Shown piece by piece: positions 1 to 8,380 of a stretch of DNA of 42,175 bases. Numbering within the stretch: position 1 is the stretch's first letter; the number at the start of each line of letters is the position of its first letter. Made by a program: the position numbers and the translations under genes. The notes beneath the pieces are model-generated. The model was not told the DNA's origin and ran no database searches. It saw only the letters and a program-made list of their open reading frames with translations. Source of the stretch: Acidobacteriota bacterium (lineage in GTDB: Bacteria > Acidobacteriota > UBA6911). Location of the stretch: the NCBI GenBank assembly GCA_017860135.1, contig JAFNAG010000004.1:1-42175 (forward strand), given 5' to 3'.

Positions 1-1
1 G

Positions 2-523
2 CTATTTCGGGAAAAACTGGCGGAGCCGTTCGAGGACTTCTTCGGCAAGGACGTTTCTGATCCGCTCGCGCCGGTTCGGCTCGAAGTGATCGATCGCGCC
101 GCCGACGAAGCTATGGCGCGTTTGGCGACGGCCGGCCTCATCTCCCCGAGCACCCGCGCCGTCCGCGACCTCGTCACCGCCGCTGAGAATAAGCCCGCTG
201 CACTCACGGAGGCCGAACGGCAGCTTGCCCAGGAGCACCGCCGGCAGGCAACGCGCAAATTGAAAATGGCGGCCCTGCTCGGCGGCGGCGGGTTGCTGGA
301 GGAGGAGCGCGATGCGCTGCTGCAGGGCGGGTTGTGGCTGGCCAAGGCGCTGGCCGTGGAAAACCGGGTTGCCGAGCCGGGCAACCTCGAAGATGCGCTG
401 CGCCCTCCCAGTGCGCTTCTCTGGGGCGACCACCTGCCCGCTATCCGTGCCTACGCAGCCGACACATCCATCGCACCGGCCGCCGCGGCCACGGCGCTTC
501 GAGCCCTCGCCGGGCCGTACTAG
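2..523 (+). CDS. C-terminal part of a large protein, possibly an SNF2-type helicase
   Basis: The reading frame is open from the left edge and ends at a TAG, so only the last 173 or so residues are present and the start lies outside the window. The fragment is mostly helical and rich in Ala, Arg and Leu. It carries the segments RLEVIDRAADEAMARL (residues about 28-43 of the fragment) and RQATRKLKMAALLGGGG. I see no catalytic motif. From memory, similar charged helical tails follow the helicase domains of bacterial SNF2/RapA-like proteins, but this recollection is weak and the helicase motifs would lie off the window. The gene converges on the next one, with a 13-bp inverted repeat between them. 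That it is coding is fairly certain; the family is a guess. Confidence 0.6.
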   Translation, partial: LFREKLAEPFEDFFGKDVSDPLAPVRLEVIDRAADEAMARLATAGLISPSTRAVRDLVTAAENKPAALTEAERQLAQEHRRQATRKLKMAALLGGGGLLEEERDALLQGGLWLAKALAVENRVAEPGNLEDALRPPSALLWGDHLPAIRAYAADTSIAPAAAATALRALAGPY

Positions 524-601
524 GCAGAGCCAAACAAGCAAAGCATCGGCACAGGAAAGGTGCAGTCCAGGAGCGTGGCGCGGTGACAGGGTGCTCTTTC
601 C

Positions 602-647
602 CCTTTTTCCCGGCCGAACCCGAAGTAGGCCAATGCCGGGAAAAAGG
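602..647. repeat. 13-bp perfect inverted repeat between convergent genes
   Basis: CCTTTTTCCCGGC at 602-614 is the exact reverse complement of GCCGGGAAAAAGG at 635-647, with a 20-base spacer. It sits in the 180-base gap between two convergent genes, where a bidirectional terminator is expected. However, the T and A runs are inside the arms rather than after the stem. A repeat-element remnant is an equal possibility. Confidence 0.5.
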
Positions 648-703
648 CAAAAGTGTAGCTGATCACCGAATTCCCTGAAATGCAGATGCGTGGAAAAGGG
701 GTT

Positions 704-1036
704 CTACGTCTTGTATTCTGTGACGCTGTTCCACACCTGAGTCTTGTAAGATCCCGGCACGACCAGGGGGAAGAACTCCTGAGGGATCTTCTTCAGCTCT
801 TTGTCGCTGAACATCGTCTTGAACATGGCGTCGATATCATTCATGTCCTCGAATTCCCATATTTCGATATATCCGCCGAACTCGCCGACCATCTGAGAAA
901 AGGCCTGATATGACCTCAGTCCTGCAAACTTGTCTGGCCTCTTGCTGATCAGACTCGTGGCCTTCTGCAGCAGCGAATTGAGCTTATCCATCTTCTCGAA
1001 ACTCACGGTATAGGTCTCTGCAAAGAATACGCTCAT
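704..1036 (-). CDS. Small NIPSNAP-like (dimeric alpha-beta barrel type) protein
   Basis: A 110-residue protein if translation starts at the ATG at 1036. That start has AAGGAG at 1046-1051, nine bases upstream, which is the best ribosome site in this stretch. The sequence begins MSVFFAETYTVSFEKMD and has a central GGYIEIWEFEDMNDID segment. This pattern of a strand with paired aromatics followed by a helix recalls NIPSNAP/ABM-type dimeric alpha-beta barrel proteins, many of which have no known substrate. There is no signal peptide at this start. The frame is open further upstream into a secretory amidohydrolase N-terminus, so a fused and exported form of 201 residues (start 1309) is formally possible. 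Family assignment is tentative. Confidence 0.6.
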   Translation of the reverse strand: MSVFFAETYTVSFEKMDKLNSLLQKATSLISKRPDKFAGLRSYQAFSQMVGEFGGYIEIWEFEDMNDIDAMFKTMFSDKELKKIPQEFFPLVVPGSYKTQVWNSVTEYKT

Positions 1037-1060
1037 GGCATTCATCTCCTTATTTTCCTT

Positions 1061-1309
1061 GTGGGCGTTGATAAAACCGGGAGCGACAATGAGGCCGGAC
1101 GCGTCGATGGTTTCCCCGGCCGGTGCCCTGCGCAGGTCCCCTGCCTGCACGATCCGGCCGTTCCGGATCCCGACGTCGGCGCGGAACGCCGCCTTACCCC
1201 TGCCGTCGATGACGGTGCCGTTGCGGATCCGCAGGTCGGGCGATTCCTGCGCATGCATCGAAAGTGCAGCAGCAAAAAAACCGATTGCGGCAACCATGAT
1301 TCTTTTCAT
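1061..1309 (-). pseudogene. Truncated secreted amidohydrolase (N-acyl-D-amino-acid deacylase type), N-terminus only
   Basis: From the ATG at 1309 the frame encodes a signal peptide (MKRIMVAAIGFFAAALSMHA, cleaved near A-Q). It continues as the start of an amidohydrolase: LRIRNGTVIDGRGKAAFRADVG and GLIVAPGFINAH. In intact family members this last segment is the first strand of the metal-binding barrel and continues to a D/H-x-H ligand. Here homology stops right after NAH, about residue 83, and the frame runs without a stop into the NIPSNAP-like gene. About 400 residues of the enzyme, including all other metal ligands, are absent, so it cannot be active as a hydrolase. A deletion that fused two genes is the simplest explanation. 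Confidence 0.6.
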
Positions 1310-1381
1310 CTTGCCCGCCTGGCCGTGTGATGAGAGCCCCTGACCCCGAACCCCGAGTCTCTGTATTCCGCCGCGACATAT

Positions 1382-1387
1382 ATTATA
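1382..1387 (-). promoter_or_regulatory. Possible -10 box for the amidohydrolase remnant
   Basis: The minus strand reads TATAAT here, about 72 bases before the ATG at 1309. I see no good -35 hexamer 17 bases upstream, so this rests on the -10 alone. Confidence 0.3.
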
Positions 1388-1435
1388 ACGTGGAAGTATC
1401 CAGTCTGAATCGCAGCGAATCGATTCGAAGGCAGA

Positions 1436-1465
1436 TTGACTCGGGGGGCGGAACCGACGTATCCT
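1436..1465 (+). promoter_or_regulatory. Sigma-70-type promoter for the small membrane protein
   Basis: TTGACT at 1436-1441, an 18-base spacer and TATCCT at 1460-1465. It lies about 70 bases before the ATG at 1536. A perfect 12-bp palindrome, CGAATCGATTCG (1416-1427), ends 8 bases before the -35 and could be a regulator site. Confidence 0.45.
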
Positions 1466-1535
1466 CGCGCCATCCGAAACGGGGCGGCACAGGTCCGTTG
1501 AAGGCCGGCGCACCGGGATCTCGCGGGAGGTGCAA

Positions 1536-1793
1536 ATGGATCGTTCCTTTGGCGTGCCCGAACTGATGATCGTTCTTGTCGTATCTTTGGTGATCGGGAT
1601 CATCTCGATGCTCCCGTGGTTTTTCATTTACAGGAAGGCCGGCTACCATCCGGCCATGGGATGCCTGATGTTCATCCCTCTGGTCAATATCATCATGCTG
1701 TTCATCCTCGCCTTCATGGAGTGGCCGATCGAACGCGATCTCCAGAACCTCCGCGCTTCCCGCCAGCCGCCGCCGGAACTCCCGCAACTCTGA
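1536..1793 (+). CDS. Small two-helix membrane protein, function unknown
   Basis: An 85-residue protein. The ATG at 1536 is chosen because GGGAGG (1525-1530) lies five bases upstream; a GTG at 1530 overlaps that site and is unlikely. Two hydrophobic segments are visible: about residues 9-31 (ELMIVLVVSLVIGIISMLPW) and about 43-60 (CLMFIPLVNIIMLFILAFME). They are joined by a short basic turn with YRKAGYHPAMG, and a polar tail follows with ERDLQNLR. This is the layout of small inner-membrane proteins found next to many unrelated genes. I do not recognise a family with a known function. It has its own probable promoter and precedes the activase-like gene by 164 bases. Confidence 0.7.
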   Translation: MDRSFGVPELMIVLVVSLVIGIISMLPWFFIYRKAGYHPAMGCLMFIPLVNIIMLFILAFMEWPIERDLQNLRASRQPPPELPQL

Positions 1794-1828
1794 TCCGCCA
1801 CCGGGACCCGGCACGAGCAACTCCGGTT

Positions 1829-1857
1829 TTGATAATGCCGGACATGTGCGCTATCAT
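1829..1857 (+). promoter_or_regulatory. Sigma-70-type promoter for the activase-like gene
   Basis: TTGATA (1829-1834), a 17-base spacer and TATCAT (1852-1857). Each box matches the consensus at most positions. The predicted transcript would have a leader of roughly 95 bases before the GTG at 1958. Confidence 0.5.
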
Positions 1858-1957
1858 TGCGTTACCTTATCAGGACGCTTGGGTTGGGGCGAATCGATCA
1901 CAGAGACGCGGAGAAGCTTTTCTCGCGTCCCGGTCTCTTCAGGGAGCAGATGCGGCT

Positions 1958-4900
1958 GTGAGTGCGTCGCTATCTCATCGGTTCATCGGAATCGACATCG
2001 GTGCGGAGACGCTCAAGGTTGCGGAACTGGTGCGTGAACGCGGTTCCCTTGCCTGTGTCCGTAGCACGCTGGTGGAGCACGGGAAGAATCCGGAGACTCT
2101 CCTGCTCCGGATCCTCAAGGAATGGGACTGGGAATCGGTCACGGGCGCGGCCGTCACGGGGCGCCTGAGCCGAAAAGTGCGGCTCCCGCGGATTCCGGCG
2201 CGGCAGGCACTCGCGCATGGATTCCGCTACTTCTTCCAGGGCCGGCCGGGCACGGTCGTCTCGCTGGGAAGCCACGGTTTCGCGGTACTCGAGATTCGCG
2301 GCAGTGGCCACGAGGTGCTCAGGGAGAACAGCCGATGCGCCCAAGGCACCGGGAACTTCCTCCGGCAGCTGGTCGAGCGCTTCTCGCTGACGGTGGAGGA
2401 AGCCTCCGAACTCAGCGCCGGCGTGGAGGATCCCGCCCCTTTGTCCGGTCGTTGTCCGGTTATTCTGAAAACAGACATGACCCACCTGGCAAACAGGGGC
2501 GAGGGAAAGGCGAGGATCCTGGCAGGCCTGTTCGATGCGGTCTGTCAAAACGTATTCTCCCTGATCAAACCTTCGATCACCCCGGCAGACGTCTTCCTGG
2601 CGGGCGGCGTAAGCCGCTCGAGGCGGGTACAACAGGTCTTCCAGGAGCACCTGGAGCGCAACGGGATGAGGCTTCACCTGCTTCCAGGGGACCAGGGGAT
2701 GTTCCTGGAAGCAATCGGCGCCGCGACGCTGGCGGCGGAGGCCCCGGCGCAGCTTCCTTCCCTGGCGGCTCTTTTGGGCGATCCCGGAGAGGCAAGACTG
2801 GAGCAGGTCCCGGCGCTGTCCGCTTCGCTTCCCATGGTCAAACGCATCGGTTCGTTCCCAAGGGCGCAACGCAACGGCAGGCCCCTGGAACTGATCCTCG
2901 GCTTCGACGTCGGCTCGACCGGCTCCAAGCTCCTTGCTTTGGATATATCTGAATCGAAGATCGCCTGGGAGGGCTACCGGAGGACGAGCGGAGATCCCGT
3001 CGGCGCCGCGCAGGCATTGCTGCACCAGTACCTGGAGGAGCGTGGGGAGGAGGACCGGATTGCAGCGTTCGGCGTGACCGGCAGCGGCCGCGAGATCGTC
3101 GGCTCCCTCCTGATCACCTGCTACGGCGCGGGCCGCGTCTTCATTCTCAACGAGATTGCGGCTCACGCCGAGGGCGCTTTGCACTACGACGCGCGCGTCG
3201 ACACGATCTTCGAGATCGGCGGCCAGGACGCAAAATACATCCGCCTGGAAGACGGCCGGATCATCGACTGTGCCATGAATGAGGCCTGCAGCGCCGGGAC
3301 AGGCTCGTTCATCGAGGAGCAGGGGCAGAGGTTCGCAGGCATACGGGATGTCGAGCACCTGGGCCGGGAAGCGCTCTCGGCCGGTTTCGGAATTTCGCTG
3401 GGCCAGCACTGCTCGGTGTTCATGGCAGAGGTCATCGGAGAGGCGGTTGCGGCCGGGATGCAACAGCAGCCGATCATCGCCGGATTGTACGACTCGATCA
3501 TCCAGAACTACCTGCACCGCGTGAAGGGGAACCGTTCCGTCGGAAGGGTGATTTTCTGCCAGGGGATGCCTTTCTCCGCCGACGCCCTGGCGGCCGCGGT
3601 GGCACGCCAGACCGGCAGCGAGGTGATTGTGCCGCCGAATCCCGGCACGGTGGGCGCATTGGGAATCTCCCTCCTCGCGCTGCGCGAGCTCACCGGCATC
3701 GAAGGGACTCCCCTGAACCCCCGCCGCTTCCAGGATGCGCGGATCGAGGGGAAAGATACGTTCATCTGCAAATCGAACACCGGCTGCGGAGGGGCCGGCA
3801 ATTGCTGCCGGATCGATACCATCCGAACCGTGGTTGCCGCGCAGCGCCAGCGCTTTTCCTGGGGCGGGGCCTGTTCCCTCTTCGACAAAGGCACGCGAAA
3901 AAAGAAACTGCCGGACCGTTCGCCGGATCCGTTCCGCGAGAGGGAGGACTTGCTTCAGGGCCTCATCCGCCCGTTCCTGGAACGCCGCGGCTGCAAAACA
4001 GTCTCGATCACGGACGAGTTCACTCTGCGTGAGTTGTTTCCCTTTTTTGTCGCATTCCTGCACCAGCTGGGACTCGATCCGGTGCCCGCCCGGGGCAATG
4101 ACCACGCCACCTTGAAGCGCGGAATCGAGGATGCCAACACACCTTTCTGCGCCCCGATGCAGCTCTATCACGGCACTGCCGGCAAGATGGCCGCGGAGGA
4201 AACCGACTTCATCCTGCTTCCCATGCTGCGGGGGACGCCGAGGCTCGACCGCGAGAAGGACGCGATTACCTGCCCGATCGTTCAGGGAAGCGGTGACATC
4301 CTTCGGTGGAATCTGCGCCAGGGAACCGATGGAAGGATCCTGTCGCCGCTGGTCGATTTCCAGAGCGGCAACTTCCTGTCCGGGAAGTTTCTCGCAAGCT
4401 GCGAGAACATGGCCAGGGCTTTGGGAGTGAACGACGATCGCTGGCGCGGCGCTCATGCGCGCGCGCTGGAAGTCCAGCAGAAGTTCGAAGCGGGTTGCTT
4501 CGAGATCGGCCGCAGGGCGCTGGATTTCTGCGCACGGCACGAACTGCCCGCCATCGTCGTGCTGGGGCGTGCGTACACGATCCACAATACGGTCCTGAAC
4601 TCCAACGTGCCCGCCTTGCTGCGCGATCAGGGGATGCTGGCAGTCCCGCTGGACTGCTATCCTCTCGCGCCGGAAGTCCCGACATTCGACAGCGTGTACT
4701 GGGGGTACGGTCAGAGAATCCTCCGGGCTGCGCACCGCATCCGGCGCACTCCGGGAGAGTACGGAATCTATTGCAGCAACTATTCCTGCGGCCCCGACAG
4801 CTTCACCCTCCACTTCTGCAGCTACATGATGGAGGGAAAGCCGTTCGCGATCATCGAAACCGACGGGCACTCCGGGGATGCCGGCACGAAGACCAGGATC

Positions 4901-6229
4901 GAGGCGTTCCTGTATTGCGTCGCCGGGGACCGCAGGGCCCCAGGCCGCCGCGGCAAGGCCAACGACTTTTTGCAACTCCAGCACAAACCGTCCGGCCTGA
5001 TGAATCTGGAGCGGGACGAGCGGTATCTGATCCCGGTACTGGGCCCCTCCTCCGGGATCGCCGTGGCCGCATTGCAGGGTCTGGAACTGGATACCGAGCT
5101 TCTGCCTGCGCCCGACGCCCGCATGCTGAAACTGGGCAGGCGATATACCTCGGGCAAGGAGTGCGTGCCGATGTGCTTCGTCCTGGGAAGCCTCCTCGGC
5201 AGGCTCGAGACCGAAAGGGAGACCCGGAACCGTTTCGTCCTGATGATGCCGACCAACCGGGGGCCCTGCCGGTTCGGAACCTACAGCCTCCTGCATCGGG
5301 TCATCCTGGAACAGCTCGGCTGGAGTGACCGGATCCGCGTCTTCACCCCGTATGAATCCGACTACTTCCTCGGTACCCCTGCGGGTTTTCCCGGATTGTT
5401 CCTGAGCGCGGCCATCGCGGCCGACGTGCTTCTGGCAGCGCTTCTCGAAGTGCGTCCGACCGAATCCAGGCACGGCGCGGCAAACGCAATTTACAGCCAC
5501 TACATGCGGGAACTCGCATCGCACGCCCTGCGCGAGGCGGGCAAACGCCCCTCGGTCGCGGATGTGACCTGGCAGGTGTCCTCCGGACGGCTCTTCGGCC
5601 TGACGAAACTGATGCGCGAGGCGCTCGAGGCATTTGCCCGGATGCGTGAAAAAGCCGACCTTCCCACCGTGGCGGTCGTCGGCGAAATCTATGTGCGTCT
5701 CAATTCCTTCGCCAACGACGGTATCATCGAGAAGCTTGAGAAAGCCGGCATCCGTGTGCGGCTGTCGCCGTTCTGCGAATGGCTGGAATACACCGATTAC
5801 CTGGCGCACAGCTTTCACCGGATCCAGGGATTGTCCGAACGTTTCCGAAGCACCCTCCAACACCGCATTTTTGCGATTGCTGCCGGTCTCTTCCTGAAAA
5901 AGCTCGGCACCCACTTCCACATTCCGGTAGTCGACACGGTCGCGGCCGCCGGCCCCTTCCTCCGCAACGATCTGTGGGGGGAAGCCGTGCTTACACTCGG
6001 ATATTCGCTGGCGGAATGGCAGCACCGGAACATCGACGGCATCGTCAACATGGGGCCCCTGGAATGCATGCCGACCAAGATCGCCGAGGCGCAGTTCTTC
6101 CACATCGCCGAGCAGCACAAAGCTCTGGTGCTCACGCTGCCGATGAACGGGGATCCGCTGGATCCGCAGGCGCTGGACAACTTCACGTTCGAGGTCCATG
6201 CCCGCCACAATGCACGCAGGCGCCGGTAA
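1958..6229 (+). CDS. Giant CoA-dehydratase-activase-like protein (BadF/BcrA ATPase x2, DUF2229, HgdB-like domain)
   Basis: A 1423-residue protein. The GTG at 1958 is chosen because AGGGAG lies 11 bases upstream and the first ATPase motif, GIDIGAET, then falls at residues 11-18. Two ASKHA-fold activase modules follow each other: residues about 10-275 and about 312-560 (the second starts GFDVGSTGSK). Each keeps two cysteines placed like those that hold the [4Fe-4S] cluster of the 2-hydroxyglutaryl-CoA dehydratase activator: C127/C166 and C444/C485. A DUF2229-type segment with C610, C616 and C617 comes next, then a long C-terminal part resembling dehydratase component HgdB/BadD, with SNYSCGPDSF near residue 940. 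The family is common in anaerobes and facultative bacteria, and the full-length fusion has no assigned reaction. No dehydratase subunit genes are nearby, so it is an orphan here. Probably cytoplasmic, ATP-using and oxygen-sensitive. Confidence 0.88.
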   Translation: MSASLSHRFIGIDIGAETLKVAELVRERGSLACVRSTLVEHGKNPETLLLRILKEWDWESVTGAAVTGRLSRKVRLPRIPARQALAHGFRYFFQGRPGTVVSLGSHGFAVLEIRGSGHEVLRENSRCAQGTGNFLRQLVERFSLTVEEASELSAGVEDPAPLSGRCPVILKTDMTHLANRGEGKARILAGLFDAVCQNVFSLIKPSITPADVFLAGGVSRSRRVQQVFQEHLERNGMRLHLLPGDQGMFLEAIGAATLAAEAPAQLPSLAALLGDPGEARLEQVPALSASLPMVKRIGSFPRAQRNGRPLELILGFDVGSTGSKLLALDISESKIAWEGYRRTSGDPVGAAQALLHQYLEERGEEDRIAAFGVTGSGREIVGSLLITCYGAGRVFILNEIAAHAEGALHYDARVDTIFEIGGQDAKYIRLEDGRIIDCAMNEACSAGTGSFIEEQGQRFAGIRDVEHLGREALSAGFGISLGQHCSVFMAEVIGEAVAAGMQQQPIIAGLYDSIIQNYLHRVKGNRSVGRVIFCQGMPFSADALAAAVARQTGSEVIVPPNPGTVGALGISLLALRELTGIEGTPLNPRRFQDARIEGKDTFICKSNTGCGGAGNCCRIDTIRTVVAAQRQRFSWGGACSLFDKGTRKKKLPDRSPDPFREREDLLQGLIRPFLERRGCKTVSITDEFTLRELFPFFVAFLHQLGLDPVPARGNDHATLKRGIEDANTPFCAPMQLYHGTAGKMAAEETDFILLPMLRGTPRLDREKDAITCPIVQGSGDILRWNLRQGTDGRILSPLVDFQSGNFLSGKFLASCENMARALGVNDDRWRGAHARALEVQQKFEAGCFEIGRRALDFCARHELPAIVVLGRAYTIHNTVLNSNVPALLRDQGMLAVPLDCYPLAPEVPTFDSVYWGYGQRILRAAHRIRRTPGEYGIYCSNYSCGPDSFTLHFCSYMMEGKPFAIIETDGHSGDAGTKTRIEAFLYCVAGDRRAPGRRGKANDFLQLQHKPSGLMNLERDERYLIPVLGPSSGIAVAALQGLELDTELLPAPDARMLKLGRRYTSGKECVPMCFVLGSLLGRLETERETRNRFVLMMPTNRGPCRFGTYSLLHRVILEQLGWSDRIRVFTPYESDYFLGTPAGFPGLFLSAAIAADVLLAALLEVRPTESRHGAANAIYSHYMRELASHALREAGKRPSVADVTWQVSSGRLFGLTKLMREALEAFARMREKADLPTVAVVGEIYVRLNSFANDGIIEKLEKAGIRVRLSPFCEWLEYTDYLAHSFHRIQGLSERFRSTLQHRIFAIAAGLFLKKLGTHFHIPVVDTVAAAGPFLRNDLWGEAVLTLGYSLAEWQHRNIDGIVNMGPLECMPTKIAEAQFFHIAEQHKALVLTLPMNGDPLDPQALDNFTFEVHARHNARRRR

Positions 6230-6528
6230 CGCGGACTTTGCGCTTGATCCACACACCCGGCGGCGACTCAACCGCGGACGTCGTGAATTAGAACGGCTGA
6301 CGCTGATCTCACAAGCGGGGGCGCTGCGCGGCACCTCTGGGGCACGGCTCTTTTCCCGGATTCAGGCCCGCTTGCAGACGGCCCCCGTGTTTCAATAGCG
6401 CCGGTTGCCGCTTTTCTGAGGCCGCGCAATATGGTATTCGAATTGGGATGCGATCCGGACGCAATTCCCCGGAACTCGATGAATCAGGACCGATACGTTT
6501 TCGACAATGCGGAAAGGAGGAGGTCGCG
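6230..6528. other. 299-base gap without a gene
   Basis: I find no gene or convincing promoter. An ATTCGAAT palindrome (6436-6443) is the only structured element. The strong GGAAAGGAGGAGGT ribosome site at the right end belongs to the alcohol dehydrogenase. Confidence 0.5.
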
Positions 6529-7536
6529 ATGCCGATCCACGGTCATGCCGCATATGCTGCGAAAGAAACCCTCAAACGGTACGAATACCAGCCGGGAGAG
6601 CTGGGTCCCAATGAGGTGGAAGTCCGCGTCGACTTCTGCGGAATTTGCCACAGTGACATCCACCTCATCGACGACGACTGGGGGATGAGCCGATTCCCGT
6701 TTATTCCCGGCCACGAGATCATCGGCTCGGTGGCAGCGGTCGGCACTGAGGTCTCCCGCTTCACCCTCGGGCAGCGGGTCGGCATCGGCTGGCTTGCGGG
6801 AAGTTGCATGGAATGTGAATGGTGCATCCGCGGGGAGGATAACCTGTGCCTGAAGCCATCGCCGACCTGTGTGGGCCGAAACGGCGGTTACGCCGAACTT
6901 GTTCGCGCGGACAGCCGTTTTGCCTTCACCATCCCGGAACAACTGGACTCCGCGGCCGCCGCCCCGCTCCTGTGCGGGGGCGTGACAGTGTACTCCCCGC
7001 TGCGGAATCTCGGCGTCAAGCCCTGGCATACAGTCGGCGTCATCGGAATCGGCGGTCTGGGCCATCTGGCAATCAAGTTTGCCCGCGCCTTTGGCTGCGA
7101 AGTAATTGCCTTCTCCACCAGCCTCGAAAAGGAAAAGGAGAGCAAAACTCTGGGAGCACACCGTTTTGTCCTCGGCAGCGACCCGGACCGGTTGTCCGGC
7201 ACTGCCAATTCGTGCGATTTCATCCTGTCCACTGCCCACACCGACCTGGATTGGAACGGATATGTGAGAGCATTGAGGACCAAGGGAACACTCTGCGTGG
7301 TGGGGGCCCCTCCGGAGGCGCTGCTGAATGTGCCGGCGGTCGCTCTGCTGCTTCAGGAAAAGCGGCTTTGCGGCAGCGCGATCGGAAGCCGCGCCACCAT
7401 CCAGGAGATGCTCACCTTTGCGGCGCGACACCGCATCGGCGCAACGGTAGAAGTGATGCCGATGCCGGAGGTCAATGCCGCGCTCGACCACGTGCGCTCA
7501 GGCAAAGCCCGCTATCGTGTGGTCCTGAAGACCTAG
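6529..7536 (+). CDS. Zinc-dependent alcohol dehydrogenase, cinnamyl-alcohol-dehydrogenase-like
   Basis: A 335-residue NAD(P)-dependent medium-chain dehydrogenase that should interconvert aldehydes and primary alcohols. The ATG at 6529 follows the strong ribosome site GGAAAGGAGGAGGT (6511-6524). Catalytic zinc ligands are visible as C37 (in CGICHSD), H62-E63 (in PGHEIIG) and C149. The structural zinc is held by C93, C96, C99 and C107. The dinucleotide fold has GIGGLGH at 173-179. Length and the GICHSDIH and GHEIIG motifs put it with the CAD/YahK group, whose members usually prefer NADPH and broad aldehyde substrates. Nothing beside it fixes a pathway, so the physiological substrate is unknown. 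Confidence 0.93.
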   Translation: MPIHGHAAYAAKETLKRYEYQPGELGPNEVEVRVDFCGICHSDIHLIDDDWGMSRFPFIPGHEIIGSVAAVGTEVSRFTLGQRVGIGWLAGSCMECEWCIRGEDNLCLKPSPTCVGRNGGYAELVRADSRFAFTIPEQLDSAAAAPLLCGGVTVYSPLRNLGVKPWHTVGVIGIGGLGHLAIKFARAFGCEVIAFSTSLEKEKESKTLGAHRFVLGSDPDRLSGTANSCDFILSTAHTDLDWNGYVRALRTKGTLCVVGAPPEALLNVPAVALLLQEKRLCGSAIGSRATIQEMLTFAARHRIGATVEVMPMPEVNAALDHVRSGKARYRVVLKT

Positions 7537-7731
7537 GATATCCGGGGATGTTCGCTCACGGGAATTCGCCGTCTCAAAAACGGACACCCAGTGCGCCACA
7601 TGCCGAACCAAGGGTGATCGCCTGCCCGGGCCATCCTGGATAAAGTGAATCTTTATAACCAGATACACTTCTCTCTTGCCGCTTTCCCCGCATGCCCTTG
7701 CACTGGCACGAATGGTGCTTTAGGACAAAGT

Positions 7732-8358
7732 ATGGCAATGATCTACCAGTCGATTTGCGGACGAACCGGCGGCAATACACCCTCTCCGGTGGATCAGGAG
7801 ACGGTGCCACGCTGCCTGCGCGGGGATGATGCCGCCTGGGAGCAGATTGTCCGCGAGTACGCCGGACGCATCTTCCGCATCTGCTTCCGCTACACCAACC
7901 GCCGGGAGGAGGCAGAGGATCTGACTCAGGAGATCTTTATCCGGGTCTATCAAAACCTGCACACCTTCCATTCTGAAACCGGAAGCTTCCAGAATTGGGT
8001 TCTGAGACTGAGCCGCAATCTGATTATCGACCGCTACCGGCAGATGCGGAGATTTAGACAGCAGGGTGGGAGCCTGGAGCTGGAGGACATGCATCTCGAA
8101 GACACGAGCAGGCCCAGCCCCCAGAGAACACTGGAGCAGGCGGAAGCCTCCAGCATCCTCAGGAAAGCGCTGCGCGCCCTGTCACCGGAAAGCAAGGAAG
8201 CGATTATTCTCCGCGATCTGCAGGGAATGGGGTATCAGGAGATGTCGCTCGTGCTCGGCGTGCCGGAAGGTACCGTCAAGAGCCGGATCAACCGCGGCCG
8301 ACTGGCGCTGAGCCGGCAGCTGAACCGTCACATGGCCCGCGGGGAAGTCGCGCTGTAA
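7732..8358 (+). CDS. ECF-type RNA polymerase sigma factor
   Basis: A 208-residue sigma-70 family factor. Region 2 is about residues 38-105 (AAWEQIVREYAGRIF, then RREEAEDLTQEIFIRVYQNL), and region 4 is near the C-terminus (LSPESKEAIILRDLQGM, then GVPEGTVKSRINRGR). There is no region 1.1 or 3, which makes it a group 4 (ECF) factor of the RpoE/SigW type. It would direct core polymerase to a small stress or envelope regulon. The ATG at 7732 has AGGA six bases upstream; an ATG two codons later is also possible. The usual partner, a zinc or membrane anti-sigma factor, does not follow it: the next gene is convergent and only 22 bases away. Its control is therefore not evident here. Confidence 0.92.
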   Translation: MAMIYQSICGRTGGNTPSPVDQETVPRCLRGDDAAWEQIVREYAGRIFRICFRYTNRREEAEDLTQEIFIRVYQNLHTFHSETGSFQNWVLRLSRNLIIDRYRQMRRFRQQGGSLELEDMHLEDTSRPSPQRTLEQAEASSILRKALRALSPESKEAIILRDLQGMGYQEMSLVLGVPEGTVKSRINRGRLALSRQLNRHMARGEVAL

Positions 8359-8380
8359 GCCGCCCCCGACAATGCCCCTG

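Noticed and set aside
1970-6334. Very long open frame antisense to the activase-like gene; similar ones oppose mfd (20683-23010), the transglycosylase/permeases (32653-35613), recQ (36080-37705) and the BNR gene (39543-42026)
   Set aside because: Long antisense frames are expected in GC-rich genes with biased third positions. Their translations show no motifs and the sense genes are unmistakable.
6198-6398. Small plus-strand open frame after the activase-like gene
   Set aside because: Arg/Ala-rich composition, overlap with the real gene end and no ribosome site.
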